Source: Rhodopseudomonas sp. BAL398 (GTDB lineage Bacteria > Pseudomonadota > Alphaproteobacteria > Rhizobiales > Xanthobacteraceae). Taken from it: 64,000 nucleotides of DNA. A model generated the notes under the pieces. The model was not told where the DNA came from. It ran no database searches and saw only the letters and a list, made by a program, of their open reading frames with translations. The first letter of the stretch is position 1, and the number at the start of each line of letters is the position of its first letter. The translations under genes were made by a program, and so were the position numbers. Positions 52,326 through 61,397 of the stretch are shown here, one piece after another. The stretch spans positions 1,922,001 to 1,986,000 of the forward strand of contig NZ_CP133111.1 in the NCBI RefSeq assembly GCF_033001325.1. The letters run 5' to 3'.

Positions 52326-53417
52326 ATGAGCGAAATCACCGTCAATGCTGTTGCGTCCCGCCGCGGCCGGCTCGGTCGGCTGTTTGACGATGAACCGGAA
52401 GGGTATCGCTTCAAGGTGATGGCGGTCTACGCCATGCTGGCCGTCTTCAATATCGGCGCGTGGGCGGCGGCGGTGATCGCCTTTCGCGACTATCCGCTTT
52501 TGCTCGGCACCGCCTTGCTGGCCTACACGTTCGGCCTGCGCCATGCGGTCGATGCCGATCACATCGCGGCGATCGACAATGTCACCCGAAAATTGATACA
52601 GAGCGGCAAGCGGCCGCTGTCGGTCGGGCTGTTCTTCTCCTTGGGCCACTCCACCGTGGTCATCGTGGCCTCGATCTTCGTGGCGCTACTGGTCAGCGCG
52701 ATCCAATCGAAATTCGAGGGCTTCAAGCAGATCGGCGGCGTCATCGGCACCGGGGTTTCGGCACTGTTCCTGCTGATGGTGGCGGCCGCCAATATCGTGA
52801 TCCTGGTGTCGGTGTTCCGGATGTTCAACGCGGCGCGGCGCGGCGAGGACGTGATCGAGGAAGACCTCAACATTCTGCTGTCGCAGCGCGGGCTGCTCGG
52901 CCGATTGCTGCGATCGCTGTTCCGGATGATCTCCAAGAGCTGGCACATGTATCCGCTCGGCCTGCTGTTCGGCCTGGGCTTCGACACCGCCACCGAGATC
53001 GGACTGCTGGGCATTTCCGCCGCGCAAGGCTCGCAGGGACTGCCGCTGTGGTCGATCCTGATCTTTCCGGCGCTGTTCACCGCCGGCATGTCCCTGGTCG
53101 ACACCACCGACGGCATCCTGATGATCGGCGCCTATGGCTGGGCCTTCGTCAAGCCGATCCGCAAGCTCTATTACAATATGACGATCACCTTCGTCTCGGT
53201 GGTGGTTGCGCTGCTGATCGGCGGCGTCGAGGGTCTCGGGCTGATCGGCAACAAGTTGGCGCTGGACGGCGCGGTGTGGTCGTGGATCTACGCTCTCAAC
53301 GAGAATTTCGGCATGCTGGGCTATCTCATCATCGCCATCTTCGCGGCCTGCTGGCTGTTGTCGGCGATCGTCTACCGGCTGAAGCGCTACGACGAGATCG
53401 AAGTCAATATTCGCTGA
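52326..53417 (+). CDS. NiCoT-family nickel/cobalt permease (HoxN/NixA type)
   Basis: This 363-aa membrane permease with about eight helices imports Ni2+ or Co2+. The NiCoT signature is visible as R72-H-A-V-D-A-D-H79-I ('LRHAVDADHIAAIDNVTR'), with 'LGHSTVV', 'LGFDTATEI' and 'MSLVDTTDGI' as further family motifs. It lies upstream of mog and hypF on the same strand, so it probably supplies nickel for hydrogenase maturation. The gap to mog is 95 bp. Confidence 0.93.
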   Translation: MSEITVNAVASRRGRLGRLFDDEPEGYRFKVMAVYAMLAVFNIGAWAAAVIAFRDYPLLLGTALLAYTFGLRHAVDADHIAAIDNVTRKLIQSGKRPLSVGLFFSLGHSTVVIVASIFVALLVSAIQSKFEGFKQIGGVIGTGVSALFLLMVAAANIVILVSVFRMFNAARRGEDVIEEDLNILLSQRGLLGRLLRSLFRMISKSWHMYPLGLLFGLGFDTATEIGLLGISAAQGSQGLPLWSILIFPALFTAGMSLVDTTDGILMIGAYGWAFVKPIRKLYYNMTITFVSVVVALLIGGVEGLGLIGNKLALDGAVWSWIYALNENFGMLGYLIIAIFAACWLLSAIVYRLKRYDEIEVNIR

Positions 53418-53512
53418 CCTTGTCGCTTTGCGGTGCAATAGAAACGGGCCGAACGCCATGCTAGCTTGGCGGCACTGCCAACTGCGGCAGATTCGATTTT
53501 GGAAACTCCCTG

Positions 53513-54034
53513 ATGGTGCGTATCGGCATTCTGACCGTCTCCGACCGCGCCTCGCGCGGCGAATATGAAGATCTCGGCGGCCCGGCGATCGCCGACTGGC
53601 TCGGCCGCGCCATCGTTACACCGTGGGAGCCGGTCCGCCGGGTGATCCCGGACGGCGTCGACAGCGTCCGCGATGCGCTGATCCAGATGTGCGACGTCGA
53701 CAAGGTCGACCTGCTGCTCACCACCGGCGGCACCGGCCCTTCGCCGCGCGACTGCACACCCGAGGCCACCGAATCGGTGATCGAACGGGTAATGCCGGGC
53801 TTCGGCGAAGCGATGCGGCTGGCCAGCCTGGAGCATGTCCCGACCGCGATCCTGTCGCGTCAGATGGCGGGCCTGCGCGGCAAATGCCTGATCGTCAACC
53901 TGCCCGGCAAGCCGGCTTCGATCGCCGTCTGCCTGCAGGCGGTGTTCGCCGCCGTGCCGTTTTGCCTCGACCTGATCGGCGCCGGACGGATCGAGACCGA
54001 CGCCACGGTGATTGCCGCCTTCCGACCGAAATGA
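53513..54034 (+). CDS. mog: Molybdopterin adenylyltransferase (MogA)
   Basis: This 173-aa protein activates molybdopterin for Mo insertion by adenylating it. The family motifs 'IGILTVSDRASRGEYEDLGGP', 'LLLTTGGTGPSPRDCTPEAT' and 'IVNLPGKPASIAVCL' are all present. Its stop overlaps the hypF start by 4 bp (ATGA-type), so the Mo and hydrogenase genes are translated together, an uncommon pairing. Confidence 0.93.
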   Translation: MVRIGILTVSDRASRGEYEDLGGPAIADWLGRAIVTPWEPVRRVIPDGVDSVRDALIQMCDVDKVDLLLTTGGTGPSPRDCTPEATESVIERVMPGFGEAMRLASLEHVPTAILSRQMAGLRGKCLIVNLPGKPASIAVCLQAVFAAVPFCLDLIGAGRIETDATVIAAFRPK

Positions 54035-56370
54035 CAGATCGGCCGATCAGCGCCGCCGCCGAAGCGATCCGCGTGCGCGGCGTGGTGCAGGGTGTCGGCT
54101 TTCGTCCCTTCATCTATGCGCTGGCGCATCGCCTCGGTCTGGTCGGTGAGGTGCATAATGACGACGAAGGCGTGCTGATCCATGTCGCCGGCTCACGCCA
54201 CGCCATCGACGCGCTCGCCGCCGCCATTACCGAGGAGTGCCCGCCGCTGGCGCAGGTGAGCGCGGTCGAGCGCGCGCCATGGTCCCCCCCCGCCGGCCTG
54301 ACGCTGTTCTCGATCGCGGCTTCGCCCGCATCGCGCGGCCAGCACACCGCCGGCGTGGTGCCGGATGCCCGGATCTGCGCCGCCTGCGCGGCCGAGATCG
54401 ACAGCGCAGGCGAGCGCCGCCATCGCTACGCCTTCGCCAGCTGCACGACGTGCGGACCGCGCTTCTCGATTCTCGAGGCCATTCCCTATGACCGCGCCAC
54501 CACCACGATGAGCGGCTTTGCGATGTGCCCCGACTGCCGCCGCGAATATGACTCTCCCGCCGACCGCCGCTTCCATGCCCAACCGATCGCCTGCCCGGTC
54601 TGCGGCCCGAGGCTGTGGCTGCAGCGCGCGGCGGACGAATTATTGCCCGCCGCCGATCCGCTCGCCGCCGCCGTCGCGGCGTTGCGCCAAGGCCAGATCG
54701 TCGGCCTGAAAGGGCTCGGCGGCTTTCATCTGGCCTGCGACGCCGGCAATGAAATCGCCGTCGCGGCGCTGCGCCAGCGCAAGCGGCGCCCGGCCAAACC
54801 CTTCGCCTTGATGGCGCCGGACCTCAATGCCATCCGACGGTTCTGCTTTGTCGACGCCACCGAAGCCGCGCTGCTGGCGAGCCCGGCGGCGCCGATCGTG
54901 CTGCTGCTGCGCCAGCCTGCCGCCGGCCTCGCGCCGGCGGTCGCGCCGAACCAGAACCTGCTCGGCTTCATGCTGCCGACCACGCCGCTGCACCATTTGC
55001 TGCTCAGAGAGTTCGGCGGCGCGCTGGTGATGACCAGCGGAAATGTCTCGGGCGAGCCGCAGGTCATCAGCAACGATGAAGCGCAGGCCAAGCTCGGCGG
55101 CTTCGCCGATCTGTTCGTGATGCATGATCGCCCGATCGCGCGACGGCTCGACGATTCCGTCGCCCGTGTGGTCCGCGGCGAGGCCCGGCTGCTGCGCCAT
55201 GCCCGCGGCTACGCGCCGGCGCCGCGCAGCCTGCCGCCCGGCTTTGCCGACGCGCCGGCGGTGCTGGCGCTGGGCGGCGAGATGAAAGCTGCGATCTGCC
55301 TGCTACGCGGCAATGAGGCGCTGTTGTCGCATCACCTCGGCGACCTCGAGGAACCCCTCACCTATGGCGAATTCGTCCGCGCCATTGGCGACTATGCGCA
55401 GCTGTTCGACCATCGCCCGGCTGCGCTCGCCGCCGATCTGCATCCCGCCTATCGCAGCACGCATTGGGCCGAGGCCGCAGCCGCCGCCCACAACCTGCCT
55501 TTGATCCAGGTCCAGCATCATCACGCCCATATCGCCGCGGCGATGGCCGAGCGGCACTGGCCGCGCGACGGCGGCCGCGTCGTCGGCATCGCCCTCGATG
55601 GCGTCGGCTTTGGGGCCGACGGCACGGTGTGGGGCGGCGAGATCCTATTGTGCGACTACACCAATTTCACCCGGATGGCGTGTCTGCAACCGGTGCCGCT
55701 GCCCGGCGGCGCCCGCGCGGTGACCGAACCATGGCGCAATCTGTTGGCGCAGCTCGACGGGGCGTTTGGCGTCGACGGCACCATGGCCCGCCTGCCGCAT
55801 TTGCCGGGCGGCGCGATCCTCGCCGCGCAGCCGCTTGGCGTGCTGCGCCAGGCGATGGCGCAGGGCCTGAACGCGCCGTTGTCGTCGTCCTGCGGCCGGC
55901 TGTTCGACGCCGTCGCGGCGGCGCTCGATCTCGCGCCCGTACGGCTGAGTTTCGAGGGCGAAGCCGCGATGGCACTGGAGGCGCTGGCCGGCCCCAGCGA
56001 CGACACCCAATGCTATCCGTTCAAGCTTGCGACCGCGACCGATCCCTGGATCATCGATCCGGCGCCGATGTGGACCGCGCTACTGGCGGATCTGGCGGAT
56101 GGCGTGCCAACCGCGACGATCGCGGCGCGGTTTCATCACGGCCTTGCCGCCGCCTTTTGCGACACGGCGCTGCGGATCGCCCGCGATCATGACGCCAAGG
56201 CGATCGCGCTCGGCGGCGGCGTGTTCCAAAACGGAATGCTGCTGCAGGCCTGCCTGACCCGGCTCGGCCAGGCCGCGCTGCCGGTGCTGGCGCCGGCGCA
56301 GATCCCCGCCAATGACGGCGGGCTGGCCTTCGGCCAGGCCATCATCGCCGCCGCGCGCGTGACGAATTGA
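54031..56370 (+). CDS. hypF: Carbamoyltransferase HypF
   Basis: This 779-aa protein makes the carbamoyl donor for the cyanide ligands of [NiFe]-hydrogenase. Domains in order: acylphosphatase ('VRGVVQGVGFRPFIYALA', about 10-100), zinc-finger pairs ('CAACAAEI', 'CTTCGPRFS', 'CPDCRREY', 'CPVCGPRL'), a YrdC-like domain (about 200-370, 'IVGLKGLGGFHLACDA', 'MTSGNVSGEP') and a C-terminal Kae1-like carbamoyltransferase ('QHHHAHIAAAMAE', 'LGGGVFQNGML'). The start at 54031 overlaps mog. A longer frame from 53623 is a shadow of mog. Confidence 0.95.
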   Translation: MTDRPISAAAEAIRVRGVVQGVGFRPFIYALAHRLGLVGEVHNDDEGVLIHVAGSRHAIDALAAAITEECPPLAQVSAVERAPWSPPAGLTLFSIAASPASRGQHTAGVVPDARICAACAAEIDSAGERRHRYAFASCTTCGPRFSILEAIPYDRATTTMSGFAMCPDCRREYDSPADRRFHAQPIACPVCGPRLWLQRAADELLPAADPLAAAVAALRQGQIVGLKGLGGFHLACDAGNEIAVAALRQRKRRPAKPFALMAPDLNAIRRFCFVDATEAALLASPAAPIVLLLRQPAAGLAPAVAPNQNLLGFMLPTTPLHHLLLREFGGALVMTSGNVSGEPQVISNDEAQAKLGGFADLFVMHDRPIARRLDDSVARVVRGEARLLRHARGYAPAPRSLPPGFADAPAVLALGGEMKAAICLLRGNEALLSHHLGDLEEPLTYGEFVRAIGDYAQLFDHRPAALAADLHPAYRSTHWAEAAAAAHNLPLIQVQHHHAHIAAAMAERHWPRDGGRVVGIALDGVGFGADGTVWGGEILLCDYTNFTRMACLQPVPLPGGARAVTEPWRNLLAQLDGAFGVDGTMARLPHLPGGAILAAQPLGVLRQAMAQGLNAPLSSSCGRLFDAVAAALDLAPVRLSFEGEAAMALEALAGPSDDTQCYPFKLATATDPWIIDPAPMWTALLADLADGVPTATIAARFHHGLAAAFCDTALRIARDHDAKAIALGGGVFQNGMLLQACLTRLGQAALPVLAPAQIPANDGGLAFGQAIIAAARVTN

Positions 56371-56374
56371 ATGT

Positions 56375-56492
56375 GTCATTCCGGGGCGCGAGGCCGTAGG
56401 CCGAGCGAACCCGGAATCTCGCAACACGCAAAGCCTCCGCAGCGAGATTCCGGGTTCGCGCGCAGCTTGCGCTGCTCGCGCCCCGGAGTGAC
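56375..56492. repeat. Palindromic intergenic repeat, family A
   Basis: It begins GTCATTCCGGGGCGCG and ends CGCGCCCCGGAGTGAC (one mismatch). It lies between the convergent hypF and hypE 3' ends. Confidence 0.85.
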
Positions 56493-56534
56493 CGCTGCTT
56501 TGGTAACGCGAGGCGGGTCAATAACAAAACTCGC

Positions 56535-57569
56535 TCAGCAGATCCGCGGCAATTGATCGCCGATCATCAGATCGACCAACCGTTCGCTGCCGAGCCTGGT
56601 GCGCATCACCACGTCGCCGGCCGGACCGGCGGTGATCTCGCCGATCGCGCAAGCCTGCGCCCCCTCGACCCGGGCGCGCATCGCCGCCAGTGCGGCGTCG
56701 GCCTGCTCGGGCGGCACCACCGCGACCAGCGTGCCTTCATTGGCCAGGTACAGCGGATCGAGCCCGAGGATTTCGCACAAGCCGTCGACCTCGGGCCGCA
56801 CCGGAATTTTCGCCTCGTCGATGGCGACGCCGAATTTGGCGGCCGCGGCGATTTCGTTGAGTACGGCGGCAACGCCGCCGCGCGTCGCATCGCGGGCGCA
56901 GCGGGTGCCGGGAGCGGCGGCGAGCAGCGCCGCCATCAAACCGTTGAGCGGACGGCAATCGCTGATCAGCGAGGTCTCCAGCGCCAGATCGCCGCGCGCC
57001 GCCATCACCGCGGCGCCATGATCGCCGAGCGGACCGTTGACCAGCACCACATCGCCCGGCCGCGCATGGATCGCGGCCAGATCGCGGCCCGGCGGAAATA
57101 CGCCGACGCCCGCGGTGGTGATGAACAGACCATCGGCGGCGCCACGCTCCACCACCTTGGTATCGCCGGTGACGATGGTCACGCCGGCTTCAGACGCGGT
57201 GATGCGCATCGTATCGACGATGCGGCGCAGCCGTTCGAATTCAAACCCCTCCTCGATGACCACCGCGCAAGACAGCCACAGCGGCACGGCGCCACCGACC
57301 GCGAGATCGTTGACGGTGCCGCACACCGCCAGCTTGCCGATATCGCCGCCGGGAAATTCCAGCGGCTGCACCACGAAGCCATCGGTCGTAAACGCCAAGC
57401 GCGCGCCAGGCTGCGCCAGCGCGCCGAGGTCGAGCCGCGCCTGATCCTCCAGCATGCCGAGGGTCGGATTGTCGAAGGCCGGCAGAAAGATTTCCGCGAC
57501 GAGGTCGCGCATCGCGCGTCCGCCGCCGCCATGGGCCAGCGTCACCACCGAACCGATCAGTCTGCTCAT
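56535..57569 (-). CDS. hypE: Hydrogenase maturation protein HypE
   Basis: This 344-aa protein dehydrates a carbamoylated cysteine to a thiocyanate that becomes a CN ligand of the [NiFe] centre. The C-terminus is the expected 'PRIC', whose Cys is modified. 'LAHGGGGRAMRDLV' and 'GDTKVVERGAADG' are nucleotide-binding features. Start ATG 57569 overlaps hypD by 4 bp; a longer frame runs into hypD and is not used. Confidence 0.95.
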   Translation of the reverse strand: MSRLIGSVVTLAHGGGGRAMRDLVAEIFLPAFDNPTLGMLEDQARLDLGALAQPGARLAFTTDGFVVQPLEFPGGDIGKLAVCGTVNDLAVGGAVPLWLSCAVVIEEGFEFERLRRIVDTMRITASEAGVTIVTGDTKVVERGAADGLFITTAGVGVFPPGRDLAAIHARPGDVVLVNGPLGDHGAAVMAARGDLALETSLISDCRPLNGLMAALLAAAPGTRCARDATRGGVAAVLNEIAAAAKFGVAIDEAKIPVRPEVDGLCEILGLDPLYLANEGTLVAVVPPEQADAALAAMRARVEGAQACAIGEITAGPAGDVVMRTRLGSERLVDLMIGDQLPRIC

Positions 57570-58726
57570 GCGAGCGCCTCCGCGACGCGGCGGCCGGCAT
57601 ATTGCCAATAGGCCGCGCAAGATCCCTCGGTCGACACCATCAAGGCGCCGACCGGCGTTTCCGGCCGGCACACCGTGCCGAACATCGGACAGTCCGGCGG
57701 CTTCATCGCGCCCTTGACCACCTCGCCGCAGCGGCAATCGGCTAGTTCGGGCGCGGTCTCAGCCCGGGTGCCGCCATAGCCGACGCCGAATTTCTGCTCG
57801 GCGTCGAACGCCGCATAGCGCGGGCGAATCTTCATGCCGGACCATTCGATCTCGCCGAGCCCGCGCCATTCGAAACTGGCGCGCGGCTCAAACACCGTCT
57901 CGATCGCCTTGAGCGCCTGCGGATTGCCGGCGGCCCGCACCACGCGGCCATATTGGTTCTCGATCGCGGCGCGGCCCTCGACCAGTTGCGTCAGCACCAT
58001 CGCCACCGATTGCAGCAGATCGACCGGCTCGAAGCCAGCTATCACCACCGGGCGCTTGTATTGCTCGGCGATGAATTGATAGGGCTCAAGCCCGATCACC
58101 ATGCTGACGTGGCCGGGACCGACAAAGCCGTGGATCTGCATCGCCGGATCTTCCAGCAACACCCGCAGCGGCTGCGGCACCGTGATGTGATTGCAGAACA
58201 GCGAAAAATTCATGATGCCCTCGCGGTCGGCCTGCAGCAGCGTCAGCGCCGTCGCCGGCATCGTGGTCTCGAAGCCGAGCGCGAAGAACACCACCTCGCG
58301 CTCCGGCATCTTGCGCGCCAGCGCCAGCGCGTCGAGCGGCGAATAGACGATGCGCACATCGGCGCCATTGGCCTTCGCCACCAGCAGCGAGCCGTTGCTG
58401 CCAGGCACTCTGACGGCGTCACCAAATGTCGCCAACACCACGCCGGGCCGGTTGGCGATCTCGATACATTCGTCGATCCGCGCCTGCGGCAGCACGCAGA
58501 CCGGGCAACCCGGCCCGTGCACAAATTCGATGCCGTCGTCGATCAGCCGGTCAAGGCCGTGGCGAAAGATGGTGTGGGTGTGGCCGCCGCAGATCTCCAT
58601 GATCGAGACCGGCTTGTCGCGGGTGGCGCCGAGCGCAGCGGCGAGTCTCGCGATCCGCGCCAGTTCCGATTTGGCATGAGCGGGATCGCGGAATTCATCG
58701 GCGAAATTGACGACCGGGCCGGTCAT
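57566..58726 (-). CDS. hypD: Hydrogenase maturation protein HypD
   Basis: This 386-aa iron-sulfur protein cooperates with HypC and HypE to build the Fe(CN)2CO group. The motifs 'MEICGGHTHTIFRHG', 'GPGCPVCVLP' and 'GFETTMPAT' are present, and the C-terminal cysteines of 'CRCGEVVKG', 'CPMFGTVC' and 'GSCAAYWQY' bind a [4Fe-4S] cluster. It overlaps hypC and hypE by 4 bp each. Length is normal. Confidence 0.95.
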   Translation of the reverse strand: MTGPVVNFADEFRDPAHAKSELARIARLAAALGATRDKPVSIMEICGGHTHTIFRHGLDRLIDDGIEFVHGPGCPVCVLPQARIDECIEIANRPGVVLATFGDAVRVPGSNGSLLVAKANGADVRIVYSPLDALALARKMPEREVVFFALGFETTMPATALTLLQADREGIMNFSLFCNHITVPQPLRVLLEDPAMQIHGFVGPGHVSMVIGLEPYQFIAEQYKRPVVIAGFEPVDLLQSVAMVLTQLVEGRAAIENQYGRVVRAAGNPQALKAIETVFEPRASFEWRGLGEIEWSGMKIRPRYAAFDAEQKFGVGYGGTRAETAPELADCRCGEVVKGAMKPPDCPMFGTVCRPETPVGALMVSTEGSCAAYWQYAGRRVAEALA

Positions 58727-58992
58727 GACGGCGCCATCGCGGCGAGTTCTTCTTCAAGTCCGGTGGCATCGAGCAGATCCAGCGTAATCCGCGCCTCGGC
58801 CTCGTCGATCCGCGACACCGCGAAGCCGACATGCAGCAGCACCCAGGTTCCGACCAACGCCTCGAGCGTTTCGCCGGGCGCGCAGACCAGCGCGACATTG
58901 ACTTCGCGGCGCACGCCCTTGACCTCGGCCAGCGCCAGCATTTTTTCCGGATCGGTGATCGCGGTGATTTTTACGGGAATGCCGAGGCACAT
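58723..58992 (-). CDS. hypC: Hydrogenase maturation chaperone HypC
   Basis: This 89-aa chaperone carries the Fe(CN)2CO group and binds the hydrogenase large-subunit precursor. It starts MCLGIPVKI with the essential Cys2, and ends with 'EEELAAMAPS'. It is coupled to hypD by a 4-bp overlap and begins 5 bp after hypB. A second HypC-like protein is encoded at 60824-61186. Confidence 0.95.
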   Translation of the reverse strand: MCLGIPVKITAITDPEKMLALAEVKGVRREVNVALVCAPGETLEALVGTWVLLHVGFAVSRIDEAEARITLDLLDATGLEEELAAMAPS

Positions 58993-58997
58993 CGGCG

Positions 58998-59852
58998 CTA
59001 CTCCTTCGCGGCCAGCCGGGCCCGCAGCCAGGCCAGCCAGGCCTCCATGCCCTCGCCGGTTCGCGCCGACAGCACCAGCACCTCGACCGCCGGATTGACC
59101 CGCCGCGCATTGGCGGTGAGCACCGCGATATCGGAATCGAGATGCGGCAACAGGTCGATCTTGTTGACCAATATGAGCCGCGCGGCGGCGAACATGTCGG
59201 GATATTTCAGCGGCTTGTCGTCGCCCTCGGTGACCGAGACGATCGCCACCTTGGCGGCTTCGCCGAGATCAAACGCCGCGGGGCAGACCAGATTGCCGAC
59301 ATTCTCGATGAACAGCACGCCGCCGCGCTCGAGCGCGAGCTGATCGCAGGCATGGCCGACCATCTGGGCGTCGAGATGGCAGCCCTTGCCGGTGTTGATC
59401 TGCACCGCCGGCGCGCCGGCTTCGCGGATCCGGTCGGCATCGTTGCTGGTCTGCTGATCGCCCTCGATGACGCAAACCGGCACGCTGCCGCCGAACGCCG
59501 CGATGGTGCGGGTCAGCAAGGTGGTCTTGCCGGAGCCGGGGCTGGACACCAGATTCAGCGCCAACACCCCGGCATCGGCAAACCGCGTCCGGTTGGCGGC
59601 CGCCAGCCGATCGTTCTCGGCGAGAATATCCCGCTCCAGCGTGATGGTGCGGGAGGTGACGGCCCCCGGCTCCGGATGATGGCTGTGGTCGTGGCCATGA
59701 TCGTGATCATGCGGATGATCGTGGTGATGGCCGCCGTGGTGATGATCGTGCGAATGTCCATGAGGATGATCGTGGGAGTGATCATGCCCATGCGCATCAG
59801 CCCTGCCCTCAATGGTCGCTTCGCTTCCGCCACATCCGCAGGTGCTACACAT
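58998..59852 (-). CDS. hypB: Nickel-inserting GTPase HypB with His-rich N-terminus
   Basis: This 284-aa protein inserts nickel into hydrogenase in a GTP-dependent way. It starts with '[13 protein letters not shown]' (the high-affinity Ni motif type CxxCGC). A His/Asp/Gly-rich stretch follows (about residues 18-63, 23 or so His), likely to store nickel. The GTPase part has the P-loop '[12 protein letters not shown]', '[12 protein letters not shown]', a Ni/Zn-type Cys-His pair in '[10 protein letters not shown]' and 'NKIDLL'. No hypA is seen next to it. ATG at 59852 is used; GTG one codon upstream is possible. Confidence 0.95.
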   Translation of the reverse strand: MCSTCGCGGSEATIEGRADAHGHDHSHDHPHGHSHDHHHGGHHHDHPHDHDHGHDHSHHPEPGAVTSRTITLERDILAENDRLAAANRTRFADAGVLALNLVSSPGSGKTTLLTRTIAAFGGSVPVCVIEGDQQTSNDADRIREAGAPAVQINTGKGCHLDAQMVGHACDQLALERGGVLFIENVGNLVCPAAFDLGEAAKVAIVSVTEGDDKPLKYPDMFAAARLILVNKIDLLPHLDSDIAVLTANARRVNPAVEVLVLSARTGEGMEAWLAWLRARLAAKE

Positions 59853-59915
59853 CACGTCTTCTCCATTTGCAACATTGGCGTTGGCCTGCCATCGGCCGAG
59901 CGGCCCGGGACCATC

Positions 59916-60815
59916 TCACGACATCGCCGTCAGCACCGGAACCAGCTGACGGGCCTCACTTATCATCGCCACGGTAAGCGGCGGCATCGGATCGCGCTTG
60001 GGATAGATCAAGCCGATCAGCGTGCTGGTCTCGGGCGCGACGATCGGAACCGCGACCAGTTCCGCCGGCATCGCCCAATCCCCCGCCATGATCCGCGGCA
60101 TCACCGTCGCCAGCCGTCCGCCGCGCAGATGCGAAATCCGCACGGTATAGTCGTTGGATTCCAGCGCCGGCTGAACCGTGACGCCGATTTCCTTAAAGAT
60201 GCGATCATAGATGCGGCGGTTCTGGGTGTCCGCCAACGGAAGACACAGCGGCATCTTCGCCACCTCTTCCCAGGTCACCGTGGGCCGGTCCATCATCGCC
60301 ATGTCGCGGGCCGCGATCAGGCAATAGCGCTCATGGTACAGCGGCAGCTCGGCGTTTCGTCCGACCGATTCGAGATCGAAATAGGTGATCCCGATATCGG
60401 CTTCGAGGTTGTCCAGCCGGGACAGCACCTCCGCCGAAGTGCATGACGAAATCGACACATGCACGCCGGGATGCCGGGCCCAATAGGCATTGGTGAGCAG
60501 CGAGAGGATCGGCAGCGCGGTCGGGATCGCGGCGATTCGCAGATGCCCGGCATTGCCGAGCTTCATCAGTTCGATTTCGGCTTCCATCGCGCGGAATTCG
60601 CCGACGATGCTGCGCGCCCAGTCAAGGATGCGCAGCCCCTCGGGGGTGAACCCCATGAAACGCGCGCCACGGTCGACCAGCATGACTCCGAATTGCAGTT
60701 CGAGCTGTTTCAGTGCCGCTGACAGGTTCGGCTGCGAAACCCCGCACACCTGCGCGGCTCGGCCAAAATGTTTCTCCCGCTCAAGCGCCAGCAGATACTC
60801 GAATTTCTCGTACAT
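59916..60815 (-). CDS. LysR-family transcriptional regulator
   Basis: This 299-aa protein has an N-terminal winged HTH ('YEKFEYLLALEREKHFGRAAQVCGVSQPNLSAALKQLEL') and a LysR substrate-binding domain. Its opening resembles the LysR regulators found with NAD-dependent formate dehydrogenase operons, such as FdsR. It lies in the same orientation as, and directly after, a hypC-like gene, with fdhD upstream, so it may tie hydrogenase and formate dehydrogenase genes to one signal. The effector is unknown. Confidence 0.9.
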   Translation of the reverse strand: MYEKFEYLLALEREKHFGRAAQVCGVSQPNLSAALKQLELQFGVMLVDRGARFMGFTPEGLRILDWARSIVGEFRAMEAEIELMKLGNAGHLRIAAIPTALPILSLLTNAYWARHPGVHVSISSCTSAEVLSRLDNLEADIGITYFDLESVGRNAELPLYHERYCLIAARDMAMMDRPTVTWEEVAKMPLCLPLADTQNRRIYDRIFKEIGVTVQPALESNDYTVRISHLRGGRLATVMPRIMAGDWAMPAELVAVPIVAPETSTLIGLIYPKRDPMPPLTVAMISEARQLVPVLTAMS

Positions 60816-60823
60816 GGTGAACC

Positions 60824-61186
60824 CTACGGATTGGATCTCGGGCCAGTATCGGGATGGGCTGGGCTGTCCCCGTCCATCCCGGACGCTGGCCTCGCGTCCG
60901 CGGTCACGGCATAGAAGTCGTCAAGGTCGATCGCGCCGTTGCCGCCTCGCAGCGCGGCGAAAACCTGCAGGCGCGATTGCGCCTCTGCCTCGTCGATCAG
61001 GGTCAGTGCAAAGCCGGCATGGATCAGGACGAAGGCGCCGACGAGCGTCGCGACCGGCCGCTGCGGCGTCACCACCAGCGCGGCGGAGACAACCTCCTTA
61101 TCGCCGTCGGTCTCACCGCTGACGGCGACCAGCATCAAGTCGGCGTCGACGACCGCCAGAACTCTGCAAGGAAGGGCGATGCACAT
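60824..61186 (-). CDS. Second HypC/HupF-like maturation chaperone
   Basis: This 120-aa protein starts MCIALPCRVLAV, the HypC/HupF signature with Cys2. 'ALVVTPQRPVATLVGAFVLIHAGFALTLIDEAEAQ' matches the HypC core. A 30-residue C-terminal extension is not seen in the first HypC. It lies 8 bp before the LysR gene. Paralogs such as HybG or HupF serve particular hydrogenases, so this one may be dedicated to a second enzyme. Confidence 0.87.
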   Translation of the reverse strand: MCIALPCRVLAVVDADLMLVAVSGETDGDKEVVSAALVVTPQRPVATLVGAFVLIHAGFALTLIDEAEAQSRLQVFAALRGGNGAIDLDDFYAVTADARPASGMDGDSPAHPDTGPRSNP

Positions 61187-61397
61187 GACAGATCACGTCG
61201 CAGCATCGAGCGGGCGGCATGCATGAGAGCAAATCATGAGGATAGACTTTCCGAACACGGGCGCTGTTTGCTGGGATCGGATGATTCTGATGAAAGCGTC
61301 CTTCGGTTCCGGTTTTGGCACTCGCAATATCTCGCGATCCTTCCCCAGCCCGGCCCGGTACAGATACGAGTCCGCCAAACTTTGTGGTTGATCGAAA

